Assembly: GCA_002345215.1 (NCBI GenBank)
Contig: DDVH01000022.1
Span: forward strand, 198,915 to 262,914
DNA length: 64,000 nt
Direction: 5' to 3'
Origin: Anaerolineales bacterium UBA2317
GTDB lineage: Bacteria; Chloroflexota; Anaerolineae; Anaerolineales; Villigracilaceae
Positions 8,374 to 16,814 of this stretch are shown piece by piece. Numbering within the stretch: the first letter of the stretch is position 1; each line of letters opens with the position of its first letter. Made by a program: the position numbers and the translations under genes. The notes beneath the pieces were generated by a model, which had not been told where the DNA came from, did no database searches, and was given only the letters and a program-made list of their open reading frames with translations.

Positions 8374-9720
8374 ATGCAAGAACGATTTAGAAAATGGTTT
8401 CCATTACGAGCAGGGGAGAGCGGGTTAGTTCTTACACTTGGTTTTATTTTATTTGCAAATTACGCCGCCATGGGTATCACCAAAGTGGTATCCGTCAGCG
8501 GTTTTTTGAGCGAAGTCAAAGACCATTACATTTTATTAGTTTGGGCAATAGATATGGTGCTTTTGATTCTCGCCACTGGCTTGCAATCCTTAATCGTAGA
8601 TAGATTTGACCGAGTCAAATTAATCGGCGGAGTCTTACTCGTTTTTGGGATTTTGTATGCCATACTTCCACTTTCGTTTCTTTCTTCGTGGATACCTGCT
8701 TCTGTTTCTTACACATTGATTTACCTCCTCAACGACCAGCAATGGCGTTTCTTCCCCGTCGTGTTTTGGATTCTCGTCAACGATATTTACGACCCCGGTA
8801 CAGGTCGGCGTGTGATGCCAGTGATTGGCATCTTTGCTTTTATTGGCACAATAGTCGGTTTAGCTATCGCCGCCGTAGATGCACAATATCAATTTGGCAC
8901 AGTGAATTTATTACTGCTCAATGCCGCAATATTTTTTGTGGCTTTTGCAATTTCACAATTTCGTTTACGGGCTGTCAAACTCCCACCGCCGATTGGTGCT
9001 CATGAAGATACAATGAAGGAAACGCTCACGGAAGGTTGGGAGTTTATCAAAACAGTACCTGCTTTTGCATATTTAGCATTAGGGATGCTCGCCGCTGGCA
9101 GTGTGATGACTGTGCTCCTTTTTGACGTGCTTTCCGATGCAAAATTATATTTAGGCACAGGTTTCCAAGCTTTTTATGCTACTTACAATTTATTAATTGC
9201 GATTGTCTCAATTTTTGTGCAAGGATTTTCAAACCGCATTATTGAATGGCTTTCGTTAAAAAGAAGTTTTCTCATTCAACCATTTATGATGTTGTTTTCA
9301 ATGATTGCCAACTTCTTCATCCCCGGTTACATGAGCAGTGGTATTGCACAAGGCGTTTCGCGTGTGACTTATGACACCGTAGATTTATCTGCACGCAAAG
9401 CCTTTCAAGCCATGGTGCCGAATGAAAAACGTGGACGCGTTAGTATTTTCTTAGATAGTTATCTTCCTTCTGGTGGAACGATTGTTGGAAGTTTAATCAC
9501 ATTTGCAATTATCAGCGTCGGTTTATATCTTGGCATCCCGCGTGAGCAATATTCTTTGATATATATTGGCGTAGGAATCGTTATTGCACTTGTGGCTGTG
9601 TATGCCGCTTATAAAGTCCGTGCCACGTATGAGCAAAGTATGTTAAATTGGCAACTCAAACGCCGCACACGCGGAGCTAGCGTGTTAGACAAATTAGACT
9701 TTGGAGATAGTGGAAAATAA
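8374..9720 (+). CDS. multi-pass MFS-type transporter, nucleotide-translocase-like
   Basis: The 448-residue protein has about 12 hydrophobic segments and the general layout of the major facilitator superfamily. The stretch FWILVNDIYDPGTGRRVMPV followed by IGIFAFIGTIVG recalls the ATP/ADP-translocase-like (Npt/Tlc) branch, in which a charged loop precedes a glycine-rich helix. The solute cannot be named from sequence. The start follows a GAGG ribosome-binding site and a TATACT -10 box. The stop overlaps the next gene's start by one base (TAATG), so this gene, the GNAT-like gene and the HAMP protein form one operon. Confidence 0.7.
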   Translation: MQERFRKWFPLRAGESGLVLTLGFILFANYAAMGITKVVSVSGFLSEVKDHYILLVWAIDMVLLILATGLQSLIVDRFDRVKLIGGVLLVFGILYAILPLSFLSSWIPASVSYTLIYLLNDQQWRFFPVVFWILVNDIYDPGTGRRVMPVIGIFAFIGTIVGLAIAAVDAQYQFGTVNLLLLNAAIFFVAFAISQFRLRAVKLPPPIGAHEDTMKETLTEGWEFIKTVPAFAYLALGMLAAGSVMTVLLFDVLSDAKLYLGTGFQAFYATYNLLIAIVSIFVQGFSNRIIEWLSLKRSFLIQPFMMLFSMIANFFIPGYMSSGIAQGVSRVTYDTVDLSARKAFQAMVPNEKRGRVSIFLDSYLPSGGTIVGSLITFAIISVGLYLGIPREQYSLIYIGVGIVIALVAVYAAYKVRATYEQSMLNWQLKRRTRGASVLDKLDFGDSGK

Positions 9721-10436
9721 TGCCTGTACGTTTAGTTACTCAAAGAGAAAACACAGCCATTTACGAATTATTAGGTTCAGGAGACGACAAGCGAATTGAG
9801 GCAATGCTTGGGCTGTATCAAATGTTGTTTCCGCAGTACCAACATTACATCCAGAGAATGAGGCGCAGGGCTCAATATCCAAATGAACATCGAGAAAATA
9901 ATATCGTTCATTATTGGTTAATCGAAATTGATGGCAAGCCTGTGGGGTTAAGAACATTTCGGTATGTGCGTCATCGCCATTGCGGGCTTGCTCATGCTTT
10001 AGCCATCGACCCTGATTTTCGTGAAATAGTTGTTGATGACAAAAAATTATCAGTTTTTGTTATTTATGAATGCCTGAATCAAATCATCCGCGATGCCAAA
10101 CAAAATGGTGACTCGCCAGTTTTGGGCATGGTTAATGAAGTGGAAACTAGCCGACTGATGGAGCATTACGAGCGGAATGGTCTGATACAATTACCATTAA
10201 GATATGTAGAGCCGATTTTCTCACCCGAATCACTTGGCAAAAGCCGTGAAGAAGAATTAGCAATGATAAAATTTTCGCCAATGCACATGGGCTTTCTGCC
10301 AAACCCAGAAATTAAGACTGAAAAATATACTAAAGAAATAATTACTGATTTTGTATTGGCATTTTTAGTAGACCATTATGGCTTGCCAGAGACCCATCCT
10401 GTAGTTCTTGAGACACTTAATTCTATAAAAGTATAG
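9720..10436 (+). CDS. GNAT-like acetyltransferase domain protein
   Basis: This is a 238-residue soluble protein. The central part, with YWLIEIDGKPVGLRTFRYV followed by LAHALAIDPDFR and a later FVIYECLNQIIRDA helix, follows the strand-helix order of the GNAT fold. The usual acetyl-CoA P-loop (Q/RxxGxG/A) is not clear, so activity is uncertain. It starts within the TAATG overlap with the MFS gene and precedes the HAMP protein by a few bases, so it is co-translated with both. It may modify a substrate linked to the transporter, but that is inference from position only. Confidence 0.55.
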   Translation: MPVRLVTQRENTAIYELLGSGDDKRIEAMLGLYQMLFPQYQHYIQRMRRRAQYPNEHRENNIVHYWLIEIDGKPVGLRTFRYVRHRHCGLAHALAIDPDFREIVVDDKKLSVFVIYECLNQIIRDAKQNGDSPVLGMVNEVETSRLMEHYERNGLIQLPLRYVEPIFSPESLGKSREEELAMIKFSPMHMGFLPNPEIKTEKYTKEIITDFVLAFLVDHYGLPETHPVVLETLNSIKV

Positions 10437-10445
10437 GTGAATACT

Positions 10446-11561
10446 ATGAGCGAACAAACACAACCAGTAAAATCAACCTCACGTTTTTTAAGTTTACGGC
10501 TAAAAATTTGGATTGGTTTTACATTAATTTTCATACCGATTTTTATTGGCAGTTATGCTTGGTTTTACAACTACACCAGAGATAGAGTATTCCGAACGAT
10601 CACCGATGATTTAAGCCAAACTTTGCACGGTGCTTTAGCCGGTATGGATAGAGAAGGTTTTGTACAATTATATGAACAAGAAAGTGCCAATAACCCAATG
10701 TGTCCGCCTGAAAAGCCAACGGCAGATACACCTCCTGAACAAAATGGCTATTACCCCGAAAACAATCCTCTATATCTTGAACATGTCAATTGGTTGCAGT
10801 CTGTGCAGTTTACCCAATTAAAAGAAGACCCATTTGGCGACCCTACAAAAGAAACAACACGTCTTTATACTTATATTAAAGGACCTGATGAAGGCGAAGT
10901 CATTGCTATCGGAAGTACAGGGTATTTCCGTGAAACACGTGGGGGGTTTCGTTTTTGCCAAAGATACACCCCCGCATTAAATGAAGATGGCACACCTTCT
11001 ACTCGAATTTATGATGGCTTAGGACAAAGAGTAGATTCCTGGATTCCGTATCAAGATAGATTTGGTACATGGATTACTTCCTACGCACCAATTTTGGATG
11101 AGCAAGGTCAACCGATTGGCGCAATCGGTGTTGATATTCAAGCCAGTTATGTAGATGAGGTTGCCGCTGAAATATTACAGCAAGGGATGATTGCATTTGC
11201 AGTCACCTTTGCAATCATATTCGTACTTGTTTATTGGCTGGCAGGTTTTCTTACACGCCCAATCATTGGTTTGGCAGGTGTTGCTAAGAAAATTGGCGAA
11301 GGCGATTACCAACAAGAACTAAGCAAAAGCGGTGGTAATTATCAAGATGAAATTGACACACTCACTGATGTCTTCAAAGTGATGGTTGATAAAGTTGCCC
11401 AACGTGAACAAAACTTACGTGCACGCGTGCACCAATTGGAAATTATGATCGACAAATCCAAACTCACCAAACAGGTGACAGAAATTGTCGAAAGCGAATT
11501 CTTCCAAGATTTACAATCAAAAGTCAAAGACATGCGCAATCGCTTTACAAAAGAAGATTAA
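10446..11561 (+). CDS. Cache-HAMP membrane sensor without an output domain
   Basis: The product is about 371 residues. It has an N-terminal membrane segment (around LKIWIGFTLIFIPIFIGSYA), an extracytoplasmic region of about 190 residues ending in a Cache-like pattern (TSYAPILDEQGQPIGAIGVD), a second membrane segment near 245-270, a HAMP domain (LTRPIIGLAGVAKKIGEGDY) and about 50 residues of coiled coil. No kinase, GGDEF or methyl-accepting domain follows. A GTG at 10437 also opens the frame, but AGGTGA at 10435-10440 is a well-spaced ribosome-binding site for the ATG at 10446. It is the third gene of the MFS/GNAT operon and is closed by a strong terminator. Confidence 0.8.
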   Translation: MSEQTQPVKSTSRFLSLRLKIWIGFTLIFIPIFIGSYAWFYNYTRDRVFRTITDDLSQTLHGALAGMDREGFVQLYEQESANNPMCPPEKPTADTPPEQNGYYPENNPLYLEHVNWLQSVQFTQLKEDPFGDPTKETTRLYTYIKGPDEGEVIAIGSTGYFRETRGGFRFCQRYTPALNEDGTPSTRIYDGLGQRVDSWIPYQDRFGTWITSYAPILDEQGQPIGAIGVDIQASYVDEVAAEILQQGMIAFAVTFAIIFVLVYWLAGFLTRPIIGLAGVAKKIGEGDYQQELSKSGGNYQDEIDTLTDVFKVMVDKVAQREQNLRARVHQLEIMIDKSKLTKQVTEIVESEFFQDLQSKVKDMRNRFTKED

Positions 11562-11564
11562 GAT

Positions 11565-11596
11565 AAAAAGTCCGTAACATACGTTACGGACTTTTT
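11565..11596 (+). terminator. intrinsic terminator of the MFS/GNAT/HAMP operon
   Basis: AAAAAGTCCGTAAC and its complement pair around a four-base loop and run into eight T residues, four bases after the HAMP gene stop. Confidence 0.9.
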
Positions 11597-11646
11597 TTTC
11601 GCTTCATTCACACGGGGAAACTTGATTCTCTAACTCAACATTTTCT

Positions 11647-12303
11647 TTAAGGTTGAATAGGTTGAATTACGCCTACATTAGATGGTGCCCCACCAAATAG
11701 ACTAATATCTCGGCAAGATTGTTTATCTATTCTTAACAGAACAACGTCATTTGATAAAGCATCCACTTGAATGATTGTGCTTTGCTGGTAAGTTGAATCA
11801 ACGGTCAGTTTTAGAATTACTTGATTTTGCGCTGGCAAACTAGGTATACACACTTCTTTATCTGGGTGTGCACGTGCGCTTTCATCTATAGCACGCAAGA
11901 ATCCGCAGGTGTTGGGCAAGTCCACAGTGCCTGTGTTTTTGATGGTGACATAGGCGTTTGTCACTTCTCCCATGCCATTCAATATATCAATGCCAGTGTT
12001 GCATCCTAAAATATCAATGCCGACAGATTGGATGGGGGCTTGGGTGAATGTTTGGGTTGGCTGGGCAAGCGTCCCCGTAGAAGTAGGAGGCGGGGTTAGG
12101 CTGGCAGTCTCGGTGACTTGTGAGATAATAGTCACGGCTGGGGTAATTGTGCCCGGCGGAGGGATAATCAATGGGGTGGCTGTGAAAATGCTCGGCGTGG
12201 ATGAAGGCACTGGGCTCCAGACCGGGAAAGGTTGCGGTGGCACGCCCCATGAATCACATGCAGTGAGGAGTAGGAGAAAAAGGAGTGAGAGGGTCTTTTT
12301 CAT
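11647..12303 (-). CDS. secreted lipoprotein with Thr/Pro-rich linker
   Basis: The product is about 218 residues. The start MKKTLSLLFLLLLTACDSW is a lipoprotein signal peptide with lipobox LTAC. Next comes a linker of about 70 residues rich in Thr, Pro and Ser, then a C-terminal domain with VGIDILGCNTGIDILNG and ATYVTIKNTG-like strands, resembling an immunoglobulin-like/CARDB fold with four cysteines. It is likely anchored outside the membrane; no function is assigned. A TTG at 12324 extends the frame, but the ATG at 12303 begins the signal peptide correctly. A TATAAT ends six bases upstream of it, giving a likely leaderless message. Confidence 0.75.
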   Translation of the reverse strand: MKKTLSLLFLLLLTACDSWGVPPQPFPVWSPVPSSTPSIFTATPLIIPPPGTITPAVTIISQVTETASLTPPPTSTGTLAQPTQTFTQAPIQSVGIDILGCNTGIDILNGMGEVTNAYVTIKNTGTVDLPNTCGFLRAIDESARAHPDKEVCIPSLPAQNQVILKLTVDSTYQQSTIIQVDALSNDVVLLRIDKQSCRDISLFGGAPSNVGVIQPIQP

Positions 12304-12309
12304 TGATTT

Positions 12310-12315
12310 ATTATA
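12310..12315 (-). promoter_or_regulatory. -10 box giving a likely leaderless lipoprotein mRNA
   Basis: A perfect TATAAT, preceded by GG, ends six bases before the ATG at 12303. The spacing is identical to that of the NYN gene at 8281. Confidence 0.5.
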
Positions 12316-12440
12316 CCCTTGCAATTTGAAGGCCTGTAGACACTTTTATATGAAATTATTCTACTAAATTTTGAGGATATGTTTCTGTATATAAGTACTT
12401 AAAGACTACATCGCATTTTTATCGATTCATCATTTTATTT

Positions 12441-12474
12441 ACTTTTGATTTATAATTAATTATAAATCAAAAGT
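12441..12474. promoter_or_regulatory. perfect 34-bp palindrome upstream of the exopolysaccharide locus
   Basis: Two perfect 17-base arms (12441-12457 and 12458-12474) meet without a loop. The sequence is very AT-rich and contains TATAAT on both strands. It lies 43 bases before the first gene of the exopolysaccharide locus and in the divergent gap with the lipoprotein gene. It is most simply an operator or a divergent promoter core. The run of T residues at 12481-12489 also allows a weak terminator reading. Confidence 0.55.
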
Positions 12475-12517
12475 TATTGTGTTTTTTTTCTGAGGATAAA
12501 GGCGTTAGGACGAATTT

Positions 12518-13378
12518 ATGAATGAATTGAAATTTTCAATCACAATTTTGGTATCTTATGTGATAGCAGTTTTAGGCATTGCCAATATTGATGAATTTCA
12601 AGAAAGCATTCTAGATTTTACGGCTGAGTTTTTTGTTATTATAGCGGTGGCGATATTTTCCGAATTAATCTTGGTTAGGCTTTTACTTCGTGCAGGTGTT
12701 AGACTCGGTTCTTATGTGGTAATGACATTGTGGGTTTTTATATATGTTCTGGTTGCTATTTTTTATTCAGATAGTGATGTGCCAATACAGGTGCATATTG
12801 TTCAAATTCTTTTAATTATTCTTGCCTCAATTTTGGCTTATGATGTGAGTCGGCGAGTTAATGAAGTAGACCAAGCATTAGAAGGTTTGTCTGCTAGTGC
12901 GTATCCGAGTCGTGTTAGGGATATTCAAGCATCACGTGATTTGATTTCCGCTGAAATTACACGAAGTAGGCGGTATCATCATCCCTTGTCTGTATTAACG
13001 ATTCGATTGCAGAAACCGGCCGGTAAAGAAGGCTGGAAGGAATTAGACTCTCTTGCTTCTGATATGATAGACCGATTTGCAATTGCTAAAGTAGGTCAAA
13101 TGTTGAGTAATATGGCGCGTAGTACCGATATGATATTGCAGGACCGTGATGGTCAATTTGTGTTACTTTGCCCTGAGACAAACTTAAGTAGTATTACTTC
13201 ACTTGCTGAAAGAATGAGTGCGGCGGTGGAGACTGGTTTAAATACAAAAATTGATTGGGGGAGTGCTGCATTTCCGGATGAAGCATTGACTTTCGATGAT
13301 TTAATATATGTTGCTCGTGGGCGTTCCAGACAAAGTGGATTAGAGTTACCTGAATCTTCAACTTCAACAAAGGAATAG
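12518..13378 (+). CDS. membrane protein with degenerate GGDEF domain, likely c-di-GMP receptor
   Basis: The 286-residue protein has about four hydrophobic segments in residues 1-108, then a domain (about 135-270) that aligns with GGDEF domains. The catalytic motif is replaced by RDGQF at 210-214, and the substrate-binding DxFKxxND stretch is missing, so cyclase activity is unlikely. RSTD at 201-204 lies exactly five residues before it, the position of the RxxD inhibitory site that binds c-di-GMP. PelD and similar receptors keep this site and lose catalysis. It opens the exopolysaccharide locus, 15 bases before the sugar transferase, so it probably senses c-di-GMP for polymer production. A vestigial domain with no ligand is the alternative. 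Confidence 0.75.
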   Translation: MNELKFSITILVSYVIAVLGIANIDEFQESILDFTAEFFVIIAVAIFSELILVRLLLRAGVRLGSYVVMTLWVFIYVLVAIFYSDSDVPIQVHIVQILLIILASILAYDVSRRVNEVDQALEGLSASAYPSRVRDIQASRDLISAEITRSRRYHHPLSVLTIRLQKPAGKEGWKELDSLASDMIDRFAIAKVGQMLSNMARSTDMILQDRDGQFVLLCPETNLSSITSLAERMSAAVETGLNTKIDWGSAAFPDEALTFDDLIYVARGRSRQSGLELPESSTSTKE

Positions 13379-13393
13379 AAAAGCGAATTCGAA

Positions 13394-14068
13394 ATGGAAA
13401 TTACAAAAGAAGATAAATTATTTTGGATTAATTCCTTTGACCCTAATAAAAGTATTTTTAGAGGGACGTCTTATATCGTCCTCAAGCGAATCATGGATGT
13501 TTCGCTTATTTTGCTTGCCAGCCCGGTCTGGTTGCCGTTGATTGGTTTAATATCTTTGCTAATATTCTTAAATGGACCTGGTGCGCCTATTATTTATACA
13601 AACAAACGCGCGGGACATGGCGGAAAACCTTTTTTGTTTTATAAATTTAGAACTATGGTTCCTAATGCTGATGCGCTTAAAGAAAAATATATGCACTTGA
13701 ATGAACTCGAGTGGCCTGATTTCAAAATTACGAATGACCCGCGCGTTACTAAAATTGGAAAAATATTACGTAAGACAAGTATGGACGAGTTGCCTCAGAT
13801 TTTTAATGTCCTTAAAGGCGATATGAGTATTGTGGGGCCACGCCCAACTGACTTTGGTGCTTCTGATTACCTCCTTTGGCAAACAGAACGCCTTGACTTT
13901 TTACCTGGGATTACTGGCCTATGGCAAATCACCGCACGTGGCTCAGTTAATATGGATGAACGCACTAGAATGGATATTGCTTATATTGAACGTGCTTGTA
14001 TTGCATTAGATATTGTTATTATTTTGAAAACATTTTGGACAATCTTTAGTCCCAAAGGTACTACTTAA
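13394..14068 (+). CDS. initiating sugar-phosphate transferase (bacterial sugar transferase, WcaJ/RfbP type)
   Basis: The 224-residue protein has one hydrophobic segment (SLILLASPVWLPLIGLISLL) followed by the bacterial sugar transferase domain: FYKFRTMVPNAD, RKTSMDELPQIFNVLKGDMS with the catalytic Asp-Glu pair, IVGPRP, and LDFLPGITGLWQITARG. It moves a sugar-1-phosphate from a nucleotide sugar to undecaprenyl phosphate at the inner face of the membrane, the first committed step of polymer synthesis. At this length it has only the monotopic catalytic part, like PglC/WbaP C-termini, without the extra N-terminal membrane domain of WcaJ. It is the second gene of the locus. Confidence 0.92.
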   Translation: MEITKEDKLFWINSFDPNKSIFRGTSYIVLKRIMDVSLILLASPVWLPLIGLISLLIFLNGPGAPIIYTNKRAGHGGKPFLFYKFRTMVPNADALKEKYMHLNELEWPDFKITNDPRVTKIGKILRKTSMDELPQIFNVLKGDMSIVGPRPTDFGASDYLLWQTERLDFLPGITGLWQITARGSVNMDERTRMDIAYIERACIALDIVIILKTFWTIFSPKGTT

Positions 14069-14182
14069 TAGAAATATTATGTTGCTGTTATGTATCTTTC
14101 AGAATTGTAAGGTATAAACAAACAATGTGGACAGGTTTTATTTTATTGCATCGTGACGATATAAGTTCAATGGAGAATAACC

Positions 14183-15307
14183 TTGGAAATTAAATTATAT
14201 TTAAAGATGTTGCAAAGAGGCTGGTGGCTTGTTGCCCTAACAACCTTAATTGCCATGATTACTTCTTTAGTAATCTCTTATCTTACAACCTCGTTGTATC
14301 AAGCAACTGCGCGTTTTATTATTACTCCCAATGCTTCAGTTGGATTGGGTCCAGCACTCGTTGATAGCTTAGATACCCTTGAAAACCGAACGATTGTAAC
14401 TACTTATGCTGAGATTATGAACAGTCGTCGTATCACTACAGATGCGTTAACTGCACTCCAATTGCCATCTTCTGTTTGGATTGATTATATTAGCCTAGCA
14501 GTTGTACTGCCAGACACTAGTATTTTGGAATTGAGCGTTACTGGACCAGACCCGGTTATTGCGACAAACTTGGCTAATTCTATTGGTATAGAAACGATAA
14601 ACTTTACCGAGCGAATTAATCAAGCCTATGATTTGAACTTCTTGGATACTGCTGTGATTCCAGACGATCCTATCAGCCCACAACCGCTCCGTGATTTAGC
14701 ACTCGCGCTTGCACTTGGCTTAGTTGGTGGTGCGATTTTAGCGATTTTGAGCGAACAAATACGGATTCCTCTTGAAGCCTATCGTCAACGTTTCCGAATG
14801 GACAGGGTTACTGGTCTGTACAACCGGAAATTTATTCTTAGACTTATAGAGGAAGAAATCGCAAAAGATAGAAACAGTGTCTTTTCAATCGGGATTTTAG
14901 AATTACATCATCTTAATGACTTATTGATTACGATATCCAATGCTACACTTCAGAGGATATTGATGCGCGTTACCAATACACTTAGAAAGGAATTTCGTGG
15001 TAACGATATATTAGGACGGTGGAATGATATAAGTTTTATTATTGTAATGCCCAGTACTTCCGCCGACTCGGCAAGCCGCATCTTTGAAAGAGTCCTTCAA
15101 TCTTTGCCTGTTGATATGGAGGAATTTGGTTTTGATGTTGTTTTAGAACCACACATTGGTGGAGCCGAATATAGCAACAATATCACACCACAGGAACTTG
15201 TGGAAAAAGCCGAATCGGCATTGGAAGAAGCCCGAAGAGAAACAACACGCCCCATTCATATTTGGTCTATTCGTAGCCCGTTTTGGATAGATAGTAACTC
15301 TACATAA
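14183..15307 (+). CDS. Wzz-like chain-length determinant fused to a degenerate GGDEF domain
   Basis: In this 374-residue protein, residues 1-190 form a Wzz domain: membrane segment 16-34, an extracytoplasmic part with LYQATARFIITPNAS, a proline-rich VIPDDPISPQP run, and membrane segment 171-190. Residues 206-360 are a GGDEF domain starting DRVTGLYNRKF. The catalytic motif reads NDISF (281-285), so it should be inactive. RGND (272-275) sits exactly five residues before it, the c-di-GMP-binding RxxD site. Wzz/Wzc proteins set polymer length and normally end with, or pair with, a tyrosine kinase; a nucleotide receptor in that place implies c-di-GMP control. The start is a TTG with GGAG seven bases upstream; ATG 14207 would be too short. 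Confidence 0.85.
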   Translation: MEIKLYLKMLQRGWWLVALTTLIAMITSLVISYLTTSLYQATARFIITPNASVGLGPALVDSLDTLENRTIVTTYAEIMNSRRITTDALTALQLPSSVWIDYISLAVVLPDTSILELSVTGPDPVIATNLANSIGIETINFTERINQAYDLNFLDTAVIPDDPISPQPLRDLALALALGLVGGAILAILSEQIRIPLEAYRQRFRMDRVTGLYNRKFILRLIEEEIAKDRNSVFSIGILELHHLNDLLITISNATLQRILMRVTNTLRKEFRGNDILGRWNDISFIIVMPSTSADSASRIFERVLQSLPVDMEEFGFDVVLEPHIGGAEYSNNITPQELVEKAESALEEARRETTRPIHIWSIRSPFWIDSNST

Positions 15308-15348
15308 GATATTTACAATCTGAAGCTTATTTTCTGAAATAAATTGTA

Positions 15349-16812
15349 ATGAATAAAAATATATCTTTACCTATATCTTCTAACATGTTAATACAAATAC
15401 CTTGGTATGTGCCTTTGTTATTGGCTATTATCCTTGGTATTGGTATCGGTGTTGCTATTAAAGAATTGGGGCAGTGGGCGTTACTGTTAATACCAGGTGT
15501 TATTTTGTTAGTGGGTGTGTTTCTGTTTCGAGAAGTTGCACTTCCTACTTTTATTTTCGTTATTTACACAAATCTCTCTGCTAATATGATTACGTTTTAT
15601 GACGCACCTTCTATCGCTAAACCGTTTGTCGCATTATTAGGTTTGATCCTGTTTATTCGTATTGTATTTCTAGTTGAAGAAGTTCGTGGATTAATTTTGC
15701 CAATTGCGATGCTTAGTTTATACACGCTTGTTGCGGCTGTTTCGCTTACGTATGTAGCTGATTTTGATGCTGGGTATGATGCATTGGTTGAATATATGAA
15801 GATTGCGATCTACAGTATTTTAGTCGTTGCTTTTCTTCAGAGACCTTCCACGCTAAACAATGTTGTTTGGGTGTTGTTGTTTGCAGGAATATTGATGGGT
15901 TCGATCTCTATTTATCAATATTTTACTGGCACCACCTCGAACGTCTATTGGGGATTTGGACAATCTTACGCTAGTGATAATGCTGGTACTGGTTACCGCG
16001 TAGGCGGTGCCGTTGGAGACCCAAACTATTATGCAATGATTCTCGCAATTTTAGTTCCATTGGCAGTTGATCGCTTTGTGCGTTCGAAATCTACCTTGAT
16101 GAAGTTTTTTGCAATTTGGGCTTTAATTGTAAGCGTTCTGGCAATATTATATACATATTCACGTGGTGGTTTTCTTTCCTTATGTGTTGCAGGGGTGATT
16201 ATGGCGGTTCAATATAAATTAAGACCGGTGACGATTCTGATTGGTGTGACTCTCTTTTTTGTAATGAGTCAATTCTTACCTGCAAATTACAAAGACAGAA
16301 TACTAACGCTCTCTTATTTTCTTCCACAAAGTTCTTCGCAACTTGAGGATGATTCTATTCGAGGGCGTACCAGTGCTAACTTAGCGGCTTGGGAAATGTT
16401 CAAAGATTATCCACTTACTGGGGTTGGTATATCCAATTACGCAACTTTATATTTTGCTTACGCTCGCCCGTTAGGACTTGACACAACTGCCGCAGATGCC
16501 GAACAACCGCACAATTTATATTTCCAGATTTTGGCGGAACGTGGCTTAATTGGCTTCTCAGTATTTATTATTATTATGTTTATCACCTTTAGAAATTTAT
16601 ACCGCTCAAAAAAGATATTTGAGGATAAACAGCTTTTTGATTTAGCTGGTATAAGTTCCGCCTTAATTGTTTCAATGATTATTTATATGTTCTCTTCTAC
16701 GTTTTTGCATGACACTTTTATCCGCTACTTTTGGATATTGATGGGGATTGCATGGTCAATTCCTAATTTGGCTGAAAATGAAGACAACAATAAATACCAG
16801 ATTGTACCGTAA
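15349..16812 (+). CDS. Wzy-type O-antigen polymerase/ligase family membrane protein
   Basis: The 487-residue protein has about 12 membrane segments. The Wzy_C-like extracytoplasmic loop contains AAWEMFKDYPLTGVGISNY and PHNLYFQILAERGLIG, the conserved motif of O-antigen ligase/polymerase proteins (WaaL, Wzy, TuaE). It should join lipid-linked repeat units, or move the polymer to an acceptor, on the outer face of the membrane. Between the Wzz-like and Wzx-like genes, polymerase is the more likely role. The start is ATG at 15349 with a weak ribosome-binding site. Confidence 0.85.
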   Translation: MNKNISLPISSNMLIQIPWYVPLLLAIILGIGIGVAIKELGQWALLLIPGVILLVGVFLFREVALPTFIFVIYTNLSANMITFYDAPSIAKPFVALLGLILFIRIVFLVEEVRGLILPIAMLSLYTLVAAVSLTYVADFDAGYDALVEYMKIAIYSILVVAFLQRPSTLNNVVWVLLFAGILMGSISIYQYFTGTTSNVYWGFGQSYASDNAGTGYRVGGAVGDPNYYAMILAILVPLAVDRFVRSKSTLMKFFAIWALIVSVLAILYTYSRGGFLSLCVAGVIMAVQYKLRPVTILIGVTLFFVMSQFLPANYKDRILTLSYFLPQSSSQLEDDSIRGRTSANLAAWEMFKDYPLTGVGISNYATLYFAYARPLGLDTTAADAEQPHNLYFQILAERGLIGFSVFIIIMFITFRNLYRSKKIFEDKQLFDLAGISSALIVSMIIYMFSSTFLHDTFIRYFWILMGIAWSIPNLAENEDNNKYQIVP

Positions 16813-16814
16813 TT

